64,000 nucleotides of DNA from Perilla frutescens. Taxonomy: Eukaryota > Streptophyta > Magnoliopsida > Lamiales > Lamiaceae. The translations under genes and the position numbers were made by a program. The stretch covers positions 2,254,501-2,318,500 of the forward strand of contig BRKX01000006.1 in the NCBI GenBank assembly GCA_026008535.1, read 5' to 3'. Positions 54,900-64,000 of this stretch are shown here, piece after piece (position 1 is the stretch's first letter; the number at the start of each line of letters is the position of its first letter). Under the pieces are notes generated by a model that saw only the letters and a program-made list of their open reading frames with translations, ran no database searches and was not told the DNA's origin.

Positions 54900-55814
54900 T
54901 CATCTATCCTGGATAATCTGATCGGTGTCAGCTCGATTTTGCAGGTGTTTACGAGACTCATCCAGAAGCATCGCCACTTTGACAGCTCCAACACAGTTCA
55001 TTGCTGATGAACTGCCAAGAATTAGCCCGTCGTTCTTCAATAAGTACCTGACAGGGAAAAAAAACAGATAGAACTTCAATCAATGTCACAGTACCATAGG
55101 TGTGGTGTTCAGGGAATAGCTTTCACCTTGAAGCTGCAGCCTAACCGGATACATTACTGGTTTATGGAATACTCCTTGCACAATCAGTGAAAACCCAGGT
55201 AACTAAAATGTAGCACAAAGCTAGATGTGATTCGATTTTTTCTCCACATTTTCTTATATAGAACCAACCAGAAGAGTAATCGATACTGTATAACAAATAA
55301 TTCTACTCATAACTGCATCATGATAATGAAAATGGCATTCATAGGTTGCAGTCTTGCAGGAATTGTACAAGCAAAAAAAGAACATCTTAGATATCTTTTA
55401 CAGGAGCCATAACAGTTCTCAACGAACTTAAAGAGGTTGGAAGCCATTAATGATTCAGTCCAGTTTTTTAAAGGTTTCAATTAATGTAGACTAGCAATAC
55501 ACCATAATCGGATTCAAAGAAACAGAGGTAATGCATAACGGAAAGCATGAAATGGTCCTAAGTATTGGCATTTGCTAAATCACCAAGAACAGTGACGAAA
55601 CATTCTGAAGATGGTTTGATTAACTCGTCTATGACTTATAGATATGGAGAAATGAGCTTTAGCATTCATCAATGAGATTACTCATACATAACCAAAATTT
55701 CAACATCATTTGATGCAAGGGAAAGAAAAAGGATTAGACCGACCTACGCATCTCAACAGCTTCCATATCTGAGGCTTGAAAAGACCCATCAAGTACAGCA
55801 ATTTTGAAGTTTTC
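54900..55814 (-). pseudogene. Two-exon remnant of a cysteine-synthase-like PLP enzyme gene
   Basis: Two consecutive minus-strand exons survive, about 55744-55814 and 54900-55047, joined by a canonical GT (CGTAG|GTCGG) and AG (CTGTCAG|GTAC) pair. They translate as ENFKIAVLDGSFQASDMEAV then RRYLLKNDGLILGSSSAMN, CVGAVKVA. This is the C-terminal third of a tryptophan-synthase-beta-fold enzyme of the cysteine synthase group (Arabidopsis At1g55880 type, by memory); G-S-S-S is the cofactor phosphate-binding-like loop. After VKVAM the conserved region is lost and the frame stops at 54900. The upstream exons, including the PLP lysine, are absent; the next gene is a PPR. A full enzyme has about 420 aa. 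It is therefore a truncated duplicate. Confidence 0.6.
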
Positions 55815-56684
55815 TGTTGCAAAATTATAATTACAATGACTACAATACAATTTTGAAGTAAGTTGTTGGAGATTATGGGTGATTGAGCTCATAAGAAGTT
55901 AGTAATGGCAAAATTATAATTACAATTTACAATGACTACAATATAGGAGGTTTTCAAAAATAAAATCCTTTTTTTCTAAAAAAAAATGTTGAGGGTCCTA
56001 GTCTTAGACTCTTAGTTTGATTATCAAAATGAGGAGCTACTAACATCATAGATAGTTGTTTTAGAAAGCTTAGCTCACCCATTCACCCTCTTAGACAGCT
56101 GCAATCTTAAGACTATCAAAAATCGTAGTTACATGTTGCAATCTTACACCAGCAGTCAAATAGGATGAAAAGCTCATAAAATCATCAAGAAAGCTCATAA
56201 AAGAAGAGACTTGACCAGCATTTAGCTTCAAGGAGGCAATCGACAGATAAAGGCTCATAAAATCATCAAGAAACAGCTAAAAAGGAATTGCAGAGTGATC
56301 CAAAAGGAGAACTAACAAACCTCTTCGATGAATTGAATTTTATGTAGGGGAATGCATCAAAAGCATCTTCTATCTGACGCGTGATAAAGACTAAACAAGC
56401 AAAGATGAAATTTATGTTTATTACTCAAAATCTTTATGTTTCCAAAATTCAATATGACAAAACCATCATAATCAAAAATTTGTTAACCTTCCTGAGAAGT
56501 TAATGTTATGTACAATAAATCTAAGGCACTCGAGCTCTAGATGAAAAGTCAGACTCAGTATTAAAAGTGAAAAAACTCGATCGACATGAGAGTGCTGACT
56601 GGTTTGAAGTTAGTACGACCAAAGCTGCAGATGATCAAATAGCCTACACAACCTTGTTTTTTATCGGACAAACCAATATTTTGT
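55815..56684. other. Intergenic DNA between the pseudogene and PPR gene
   Basis: No earlier exons of the cysteine-synthase remnant were found here. The word AAGAAAGCTCATAAA / CTCATAAAATCATCAAGAAA is repeated at about 56170-56205 and 56250-56275. The right edge should contain the 3' UTR of the PPR gene. Confidence 0.45.
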
Positions 56685-58220
56685 TCAACCGGATGAGGTG
56701 GTCTGAATTTCATCGATCAGCTTAGACTTTAACAATTCAGAAGCTTCACGCACTTTCCTCCTGTCCCAGAACCCAACCAACATTGCATTCCATGTTTCCT
56801 CATGAGGAATGCATCCATCAACAACCATCTCGTCCAGAATCCGAGCAGCCTCATGTAGATCTCCTTTCTTGCAAAAGCAGTGAATAAGAGATTCAAAGGT
56901 TCGTGCCTCAACTGATATGCCTCTACTACGCAAGCTCAGGTAGAGCGGACAAGCTTGATTATGATTACCCATGCCACAGAGTCCTTGAACCACTCTATTA
57001 TGAACTCGGACATGAAGGCCCCAAGTTACACGATGAGGAGTTATCCCTGAAAGAACCATTTCATCAAGGAAATTAGCTGCTTCCTGGAACTTGCCAATCT
57101 CACAGAAACCATTAATTATTTTCGAATACAACCCCGCATCAGGTTTCAAGTCTTGAAGCTTCATTCTATCAAGAATCTGAACTGCTTCACTAAGTTTACC
57201 TTCCTTGCAGAGCCCGTAAATCAGGGAACTGTAAGTAATGAAATTTGGAACTAGGCGCTTCCTCACCATCCTCTCCAACAGCTCCAAGGCCTGCGAAGAA
57301 TATCCATTCTTGCAAAGACCATCAATAAGAGAGCTATAAGTATATACATTGGGGTCCACACCTTTGCTCTTCATCTCCTTGAACAACTCCATCGCATCAG
57401 TCAATTTATTCGACTGGCAAAAGCCGTGAATCAGGCAACTGTAGGTAAAGACTGAGGGCGCGCAGCCATTCGCCTCCATGTCAATCAAAAGCTCTTTAGC
57501 CTCAAGAGTTCTCCCAGCTCTACACAGACCATTGATCAAAGTACCATAAGTGTATGAATCAGGAGTATGCCCACGCTTTGGCATCTCCCGGAAAATCTTG
57601 AAAGCTGAATCCATAGTTCCACTGCTCTTACAGAGTGCTTTGATTAAAACATTAAGCGCAGGAACACTAGCCGGAATTCCCTTCTGCCTCATATAACGAT
57701 AGAAACTGAATGCCATTTTCAAGTGGCTTTCATCAACAAGAATGGAGAAAACCGTTACATAGGATTTCGCTGTGGGTTCGCATTCATAATCCTTCATCTT
57801 TTTGAAAACCCTCACTACTTCAAGCGGCTTGTGAACTCTACCATATGCCCTGTAAATGGACAGAAATACATCTTCAGTTACTTCGCAATTTTCTTGCTTC
57901 ATCCGGGCAAGCATATCCTCTGCAGAAACGAACTTGCTAGCGGAGAGAAATCGCCGAATCATGAGACCGAATGTGCTCCGGTCGTGGCGGAAGCCATTAG
58001 AATATTCGGCGGTGGCGGAGTCGAATACGGCAATTGCTCTTTCCAAGTCTTTCTCCGCTGACATCAGCCGCTCGACGAGAGGCGGCGTGATTTTCTTAGG
58101 CCACTTCATCATCGACTTACTACCCATTTCTGTTTTTCCCTTGTTTATCTTCCTCAGTTTCTCACTGAGACATTTCGTCGAACACTTTGGAGGCTTGAAA
58201 CTAGCATAAATTTCTAGCAA
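56685..58220 (-). CDS. P-class pentatricopeptide repeat protein (At5g46100 type)
   Basis: Intron-less gene of 511 codons from the outermost ATG; an internal ATG at 58127 (residue 32, MGSKSMMKWPKKITPPLV) is where the family alignment starts, so the true protein is probably 480 aa. About ten tandem P-type PPR motifs of 35 residues fill the chain. Typical units are YTYGTLINGLCRAGRTLEAK, FTYSCLIHGFCQSNKLTDAM, YTYSSLIDGLCKNGYSSQAL and ITYSSLIYGLCKEGKLSEAV. There is no E, DYW or SMR tail. P-class PPR proteins bind organellar RNA, one base per repeat, and stabilise, splice or process it. The N-terminus is basic but not a strong targeting signal. The order and spacing of repeats and the ATAEYSNG, LYLSLRSRGISVE segments match At5g46100, from memory. 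Confidence 0.88.
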   Translation of the reverse strand: MLEIYASFKPPKCSTKCLSEKLRKINKGKTEMGSKSMMKWPKKITPPLVERLMSAEKDLERAIAVFDSATAEYSNGFRHDRSTFGLMIRRFLSASKFVSAEDMLARMKQENCEVTEDVFLSIYRAYGRVHKPLEVVRVFKKMKDYECEPTAKSYVTVFSILVDESHLKMAFSFYRYMRQKGIPASVPALNVLIKALCKSSGTMDSAFKIFREMPKRGHTPDSYTYGTLINGLCRAGRTLEAKELLIDMEANGCAPSVFTYSCLIHGFCQSNKLTDAMELFKEMKSKGVDPNVYTYSSLIDGLCKNGYSSQALELLERMVRKRLVPNFITYSSLIYGLCKEGKLSEAVQILDRMKLQDLKPDAGLYSKIINGFCEIGKFQEAANFLDEMVLSGITPHRVTWGLHVRVHNRVVQGLCGMGNHNQACPLYLSLRSRGISVEARTFESLIHCFCKKGDLHEAARILDEMVVDGCIPHEETWNAMLVGFWDRRKVREASELLKSKLIDEIQTTSSG

Positions 58221-58456
58221 GAATTAGATCACAACGATGAAAAATCCTACATCCAAATAAGAAAAGCAACGCTAAGAACTCTAATTTTGCCAAAAAATGA
58301 ACAATGGCTGTTAGGCGGGGAGCTCGGCGCCGCCGCCGCTTTTTTCAAGCTTTTCCGTTAAAAATTGATTTATGCTGTTGCTTTGGGTGGGCTGAGAGAG
58401 TTTTACGATTTAAATATTTGGGCCAAAATTATGTGGCTTCCAACAACAGAAGACCT

Positions 58457-58783
58457 ATGAGGGGCCCAAATTTGATTTTTTACTTTTTAAAATATTTTTG
58501 CATTTTTTATATAAATAGCGACATTTACTAATGTTAATTATGTTCGTCACGATTTTTTTCTTCATCTTATATTATGCATACAATATAGGTGTGTATTTTT
58601 ACAATATCGTGTGAAAAAATTCACAACATTGTCATTTACATAGTAGGAGGCGAAATAAAAAATCGAGACGAACATAATTAACATCTACTTAAGAAGTGAG
58701 ATGTATTGAAAAAAAAAATTGCAATTTTTTTTTTAAATTACCAAAAAGTAAAAACACAAATTTGGGGATGCTCTGTGATAGTG
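58457..58783. mobile_element. MITE with nested inverted repeats, upstream of the PPR gene
   Basis: The outer arms (GGGGCCCAAATTTGATTTTT, TACTTTTTAAAAT against AAAAAGTAAAAACACAAATT, TGGGGATGCTC) and the inner arms (ATGTTAATTATGTTCGTCAC against GACGAACATAATTAACATC) are both inverted. The element is about 327 bp and non-coding. It begins about 240 bases upstream of the PPR start codon. Confidence 0.65.
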
Positions 58784-59073
58784 GGTCGGGTCTTTGTTAC
58801 TCTACTGGATCTTATTAAAAAAATATATATATAAACACAGTTACACAGTCCTCATTTTTACTCATCACAACCTCCATAATTAATTAAAATTAAAATATCA
58901 TTTTATTAGACATATTCACCACTATAGCCCCTCTACTTAAAAATCATAACAAAATAAAATAAATCATCAAATCTATAGCCCCACCCTCATTCATAATTTT
59001 TTAAAAAGAAAAAAGAAAAAAAAAGATATCCCCTTTTGTTTTATCCCGAAACATCTTGTATTAACCTGATTTT

Positions 59074-59116
<43 letters not shown>

Positions 59117-59119
59117 AAT
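58784..59119. other. AT-rich spacer with (AT)18
   Basis: Holds AT-rich DNA and an uninterrupted (AT)n tract at about 59078-59113 which abuts the presumed left edge of the copia LTR. No gene seen. Confidence 0.55.
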
Positions 59120-59300
59120 TGTTGGTTTGAAAAGCTTGTAATTGTTGTAAATATATCTAATAGATATATATGATATGAGTGATGACCAAGTATCTAACTC
59201 TAAAATCCTAGCTCTTGTACTATTATAAATAGAAGCATTTGGTCCTCATATTGAATACATACAATTGATATTCTCTCTCATCCCTCTCTAATTTATAACA
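59120..59300 (+). repeat. Presumed 5' LTR of the copia element (181 bp)
   Basis: The interval starts TGTTGG and ends TATAACA, giving the usual TG...CA with TGTT/AACA inverted ends. A TATAAATA box lies at 59223-59230. Directly after it come CGTTATCAGCACG, which resembles the primer-binding start of some plant copia families but not the usual initiator-Met PBS. The partner LTR is not in the window, so both edges are provisional. Confidence 0.5.
59223..59230 (+). promoter_or_regulatory. TATA box in the presumed LTR
   Basis: TATAAATA lies 70 bases before the presumed LTR end, at a position suitable for the U3/R boundary of a copia LTR. Confidence 0.5.
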
Positions 59301-60062
59301 CGTTATCAGCACGATTGTTCGTGTTTCAATTCTACTATTGTATATATACACATGCACACACTAATAACACCTCTACCATGTGCGTGTATTGATTTATGGT
59401 AATGGAGTTAAGAGATAAAATCAAACCAATTGTCACTTAAATCGTTATATGTCAACTAGCCTTTTGGATTTGATCTATTCATTACGATATATGTCGACTA
59501 GCGAATACACAACAAATTTGTATTTTTCCGATCTAAAAGTTTTTTTTGAAGTGATATTAGTATATATACTATTTAAATAAATTTTATTATAAAATTACAT
59601 TGTATCTACCAAACGAGTTACTAAATATTGATATTATATATATACATATCTTTTTACAGCTAAAAGAAAAAAGAAAAAAAAAAGGATTGTGTTTAAACTA
59701 TTTTTCAAGTTTGTTTCCGTGCTCGTGAACTGTTGATGTTAGTCTTGGTAAATTAATACATTGCTATAGTGCATGAATATATGTTATTTTTATCACCTTG
59801 CGTTTTGATTTCGTAATATATTATGTCTGTTTTTTTATTGTTATAATAATCAGTCCTTTTTGATTTAATCTTGAAAAATTAAATATTGATGTTATTCGAG
59901 TAGCACAAGTAATATTCATGAAGAATATTACATTCAAGATCATAAATTGATGTTATTAAAGTAGCACAAGTAATATTCCCGAATAATATTACATGCTCTA
60001 AAGAGCAAATAAATTAAACATGTGGATAATATATCCTTGATTCTTTGTGCAGAATTGCACCA

Positions 60063-60866
60063 ATGGCAAACATAGCCAAACTTGAGTTTATCGCCCTTGA
60101 CATCTCGGGCAAGAATTATATGTCATGGACTCTTGATGCTGATGTTCACCTGATCTCAAGGAGTCTAGGGGAGACAATCAAAGAAGGAAATAAAGCATTT
60201 CAACAAAATTGCGCTAAGGCGCTGATTTTCCTTCGCCATCATCTTCATGATGATCTAAAGACGGAATATTTGACTGTCAAAGATCCGAGTGAGTTGTGGA
60301 CAAACCTGAAAGAAAGGTTTGATCATCAAAAGACTGTCGTCCTTCTTAAAGCTCGTTACGAGTGGATGCATCTTAGACTGCAAGACTTTAAGTCTGTGAG
60401 TGCTTATAGTTCTGAATTATTTAGAATTATTTCAAAATTGAAACTTTGTGGAGAGAATATCACTAATACTGACATGCTTGAGAAAACATTCTCCACTTTT
60501 CATGCTTCTAATGTGCTATTACAGCAACAATATAGGGAGCGTGGTTTCAAAAAGTACTCTGAACTAATATCTTGTTTGTTGGTTGCCGAGCAAAATAATG
60601 AATTGCTCATGAAAAATCACGAACTCCGCCCCACTGGTTCTGCTGCATTGCCTGAAGCCAATGCAACTTTCAACCATGACAATGGACGTCGTGGGAACCA
60701 ACGTGGACGTGGACGTGGATATGGTCGCGGTCGTGGATGCAGTAAACCAAATGATGCAACCTCTAGCAACAAAAGGCAGAAAACATCCAACGAGCACAAT
60801 TCATCCAAAAAGGAAGCTGCATGTCATAGATGTAGCATGAATGGACATTGGTCATGTAATTGCTGA
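60063..60866 (+). pseudogene. copia gag: nucleocapsid-like coding region with premature stop
   Basis: 267 codons from the ATG at 60063 (an upstream in-frame TTG at 60045 is not a start). The UBN2/gag-type capsid block covers residues about 5-170 (LEFIALDISGKNYMSW, LKERFDHQKTVVL). An Arg/Gly-rich stretch (RGRGRGYGRGRG) leads to a CCHC zinc knuckle, CX2CX4HX4C, at the very end. The TGA at 60864 falls directly after the knuckle; the frame remains open past it to 61067, so the stop looks like a single-base change of a CGA codon. It formed the viral-like particle and bound RNA in the ancestral element. Confidence 0.8.
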
Positions 60867-61212
60867 ACGGCAAAACACCTTGCAGATCTATACCAAGATT
60901 CGATCAAGGAAAAAGACAAGAAGGAAACCAATGTCGTTGACTTTGATGGTCCAATTGATACTACTCACTTAGATGTCTCTGACTTCTTTGATGATCCAAA
61001 AGGAGATAACATGGATCAGTTGATTGGTGGTGGTGTGCTTGAAGACGATCATATGGACATTGTTTAGTCCTTCATCTTTTATTTCTAGTTGATAAAAAGA
61101 CATTGCTTATTTACTTTCACATTGTTGTTTTTCCGTTAAAAACAATTGTTTTTTTTCTTTCCTCTCATATTTTTACTCAATAATAATTGATCTTCTTTTA
61201 AAAACATCCCAG

Positions 61213-64000
61213 ACATTCAAATGGAATCTTGTGATATTTGTCTTGCTGATAGTGCCACTACACACACCATTCTCCAAAATAAGAAATATTTTCTTAAGTT
61301 GACATTAACTGAGGATAATGTTAACACGATATCAGGTGCATCAAACATCATCGAAGGCTCCGGAAGAGCTTGTATCATTTTACCAAATGATACTAAATTA
61401 CATATTAAAAATGCCCTGTATTCTAGTAAGTCCAAAAGAAACTTACTAAGTTTCAAGGATATCCGTTATAATGGATACCACATCGACACTATATTAGAAG
61501 GTGGAAAAGAATATCTCTGCATAAATTCTTTTGTATCCGGCCATAAGCGAACAAAAGAAAAATTATTAACACTACCTTCTGGGATGTATTACACATTTAT
61601 AAAGGCAATTGAGACAAACCATGTCATGAACCCGAAGTTCAATGACACAAAAAGCTTTATACTTTGGCATGATAGACTTGGACATCCTGGAGCAACTATG
61701 ATGCGCCGAATAATCAATAATTCATATGGGCACAACATGAAGAATCAAAAGATTCTTATGACAAATGAATTCCCATATGATGCTTGTGCGCAAGGCAAGT
61801 TAGTCATTAGACCTTCATATACGAAGGTTAATATTGAATCTCCATCTTTCTTAGAGAGAATTCAAGGAGATATTTGTGGACCTATACATCCACCATGTGG
61901 CCCTTTTCGATACTTTATGGTATCGATTGATGATTCTTCTAGATGGTCACACGTATGCTTGCTGTCTACTAGAAATGCAGCATTTGCTAGACTACTTGCT
62001 CAAATTATAAAATTACGAGCTCAATTCCCAGACAATTCAATTAAAAGAATTCATCTCGACAATGCTAGTGAGTTTACGTCTCAAGCATTTGAAAACTATT
62101 GTATGGCTATTGGAATTGAGATTGAACATTCAGTCGCTCATGTCCATACTCAAAATGGTTTAGCAGAATCGTTTATTAAACATCTTTAACTTATTGCTAG
62201 ACCATTACTTATGAAGTCAAAACTCCTAACTACTGCTTGGGGTTATGCCATATTACATGCGGCAACATTAGTTCATATTAGACCATCGGCTAATCATGAA
62301 TACTCCCCAATGCAAATTATTCTTGGTCGAGAACCATATATTTCTCACTTACGAACTTTTGGTTGTGCGGTTCAAGTCCCAATTGCACCTCCACAACGAA
62401 CAAAAATGGGTCCCCAACAAAGGCTTGGGATATACGTTGGATTTGATTCACCTTCGATTATAAGGTATATTGAACCTTTAACGGGTGATTTATTTACCGC
62501 ACGTTTTGCAGATTGTCATTTTGATGAAATGACATTTCCAACATTAGGTGGAACGAATCTACATCCAGAAAAGCACAAAGAAATATCTTGGAATGAGAAA
62601 AGCTTGTCACATTTTGATTCTCGAACTAATCAATGTGAACAAGAAGTTCAAAAGATTATTCATTTGCAAAAGATTGCAAACCAACTTCCTGATGCTTTTG
62701 TAGATACAAGAAAAGTGACACAATCTCACATACATGCTGCAAATACTCCGGCCAAAATTGATGTTCCTGAAGGACAAATAGCTTTGGTAGCAAATGAGTC
62801 TAAAATTCGTCAAAAACGTGGTCGACCAATTGGTTCCAAAGATTCTGTGCCTAGGAAAAGAAAGGGGCAAGATGGAAACCAAACAATGACGAAAATGATT
62901 AATCAATCAAATGAAAGTGATGTAATTCCTGAAGAATTACATGTATCTGAAAATCATGAGATCTCAATAAATTATTTATCTTCCAATCAGATACTGGAGA
63001 GAGAACATATCATTGTATATGATATATTCGCCTTTCATATAGCTCATCAAATTTTAAATGAGGATCCTGAACCAAAATCTGTTACAGAATGTAAACAGAG
63101 AAATGATTGGCCAATGTGAAAAAGAGCTATGGAAATGGAATTAAATTCCCGTGATAACCGGAAAGTATTTGGACCTATAGTCCTAACTCCCGAATCTGAA
63201 ACCCCTGTTGGATACAGATGGATATTAGAAAGAGAAACGAGAAAAATGAAGTTACGAGATATAGAGCAAGACTCGTAGCACAAGGTTTCTCTCAAAAAAC
63301 AGAAATTGATTATGAGGAAACATACTCTCCAGTAATGGATGTGATTACTTTCAGATTTCTGATTAGTCTGGTTGTGTCACAAAGGCTTGCTATGCGCCTT
63401 ATGGATGTAGTAACTGCCTATCTATATGGGTTATTAGATAATGACATATATATGAAAATCCCTGAAGGATTTAAAATGCCTGAAGCATTAAAGTCAAAAC
63501 CCAAAAGTATGTTTTCAATTAAACTGCAAAAATCGTTGTATGGGCTGAAACAGTCTGGCCGTATGTGGTATAATAGATTGAGCGAGTATCTATTGAAAGA
63601 AGGATACAAAAATGATGATATCTGCCCTTGTGTTTTCATAAAGAAAACCGAAAGTGGATTTGCAATTATAGCAGTTTATGTTGACGATTTGAATTTAATT
63701 GGGACTCCTGAAGAGCTCAATAAAACTGCTGAATATTTGAAGAAATAATTTGAGATGAAAGATTTGGGAAAGACAAAATTTTGTCTTGGTTTGCAAATTG
63801 AACGTGTCCGAGGAGAAACGTTTATTCACCAATCCACATATACAGAAAAAGTGTTAAAACGCTTTTACATGGATAATGCACATCCATTAGCATCACCAAT
63901 GGTCGTTAGATCTCTTGATACGAAGAAAGATCCATTTCGACCTATTGAAGATGGTGAAACGGTACTTGGTCCTGAAGTACCATATCTAAGTGCAATTGGA
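61213..64000 (+). pseudogene. copia pol: protease, integrase, reverse transcriptase (broken, partial)
   Basis: Segment 61221-62189: aspartic protease active site DSATTHT near 61250, then a pre-integrase zinc block (LWHDRLGHPG ... C) and integrase core with D in QGDICGP, D in HLDNASEF and E in NGLAESF. Stop TAA at 62187. Segment 62211-63119: rest of the integrase (GREPYISHLRTFGC, LGIYVGFDSP) and a long spacer; stop TGA at 63117. Segment 63120-63217 continues but a small deletion near 63226 shifts frame. Segment 63218-63748: reverse transcriptase with ARLVAQGFSQ, SLYGLKQSGR and the catalytic YVDD; stop TAA at 63746. The RT resumes after it in the same frame to the window edge. Breaks are described only as positions. 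Confidence 0.85.

Larger units (their letters stand above)
59120..64000 (+). mobile_element. Degenerate Ty1/copia LTR retrotransposon, cut by the window end
   Basis: In order: a short presumed 5' LTR, a primer-site-like stretch, a 760-base leader, gag, protease, integrase and the first two thirds of reverse transcriptase. Protease-integrase-RT order is diagnostic of copia. The frame is broken at least five times: in-frame stops at 60864, 62187, 63117 and 63746, and a frameshift near 63226. The non-coding gap 61068-61212 separates gag and pol. RNase H and the 3' LTR lie outside. The element is therefore dead. Confidence 0.85.

Overview
The window is plant nuclear DNA. It has intron-containing genes with GT-AG junctions and plant-specific families: a fasciclin-like arabinogalactan protein, a chloroplast TIC20 translocon subunit, a P-class PPR protein, an NF-YB factor and a plant DEK protein. 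Between the genes lie long AT-rich stretches full of MITEs, fold-back repeats, microsatellites and a decayed Ty1/copia element. A eudicot is likely. An asterid is possible, because a resistance-gene fragment near 11 kb resembles the Rx/R1-type N-termini common there, but that is only an impression.

Layout. 1-6.2 kb: mitochondrial ribosomal protein mL46 (+, six exons), then small repeats. 6.2-7.5 kb: FLA1-like cell-surface protein (-). 7.5-18.3 kb: gene-poor and repeat-dense. This part holds a 3.2-kb composite with inverted ends (8.74-11.92 kb) that contains arrays of a TTTTAGCACT motif, a broken CC-NLR fragment and a tRNA-like block, followed by two hAT-type MITEs with recognisable 8-bp target duplications. 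18.3-21.6 kb: TIC20 (-, one exon) and an L7Ae-fold protein resembling RNase P/MRP subunit Rpp38 (-, six exons). 22-27 kb: nested and AT-rich repeats. 27.3-29.5 kb: CFIm68/CPSF6-like polyadenylation factor (+). 34.8-35.5 kb: NF-YB2/3-type CCAAT-binding subunit (+). 35.5-42.5 kb: MITEs and tandem repeats. 42.5-49.6 kb: DEK chromatin protein (-, eleven coding exons plus a non-coding leader exon). 51.9-52.5 kb: unknown membrane protein (-). 54.9-55.8 kb: two-exon remnant of a cysteine-synthase-like gene (-). 56.7-58.2 kb: PPR protein (-). 59.1-64.0 kb: 5' LTR, gag and most of pol of a degenerate copia element that runs off the window.

The genes do not form a pathway; they are an ordinary eukaryotic neighbourhood. 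From memory, FLA1, TIC20-V, CFI68 and DEK homologues sit close together on Arabidopsis chromosome 5 (At5g55730, At5g55710, At5g55670, At5g55660), so the core of the window is probably an ancestral block with intergenic space expanded by transposons. I saw no strong case for a wholly new biological system. The most unusual structure is the 8.74-11.92 kb composite. Exon boundaries were worked out by hand from reading frame and splice consensus; identifications are from remembered family motifs, without database searches.
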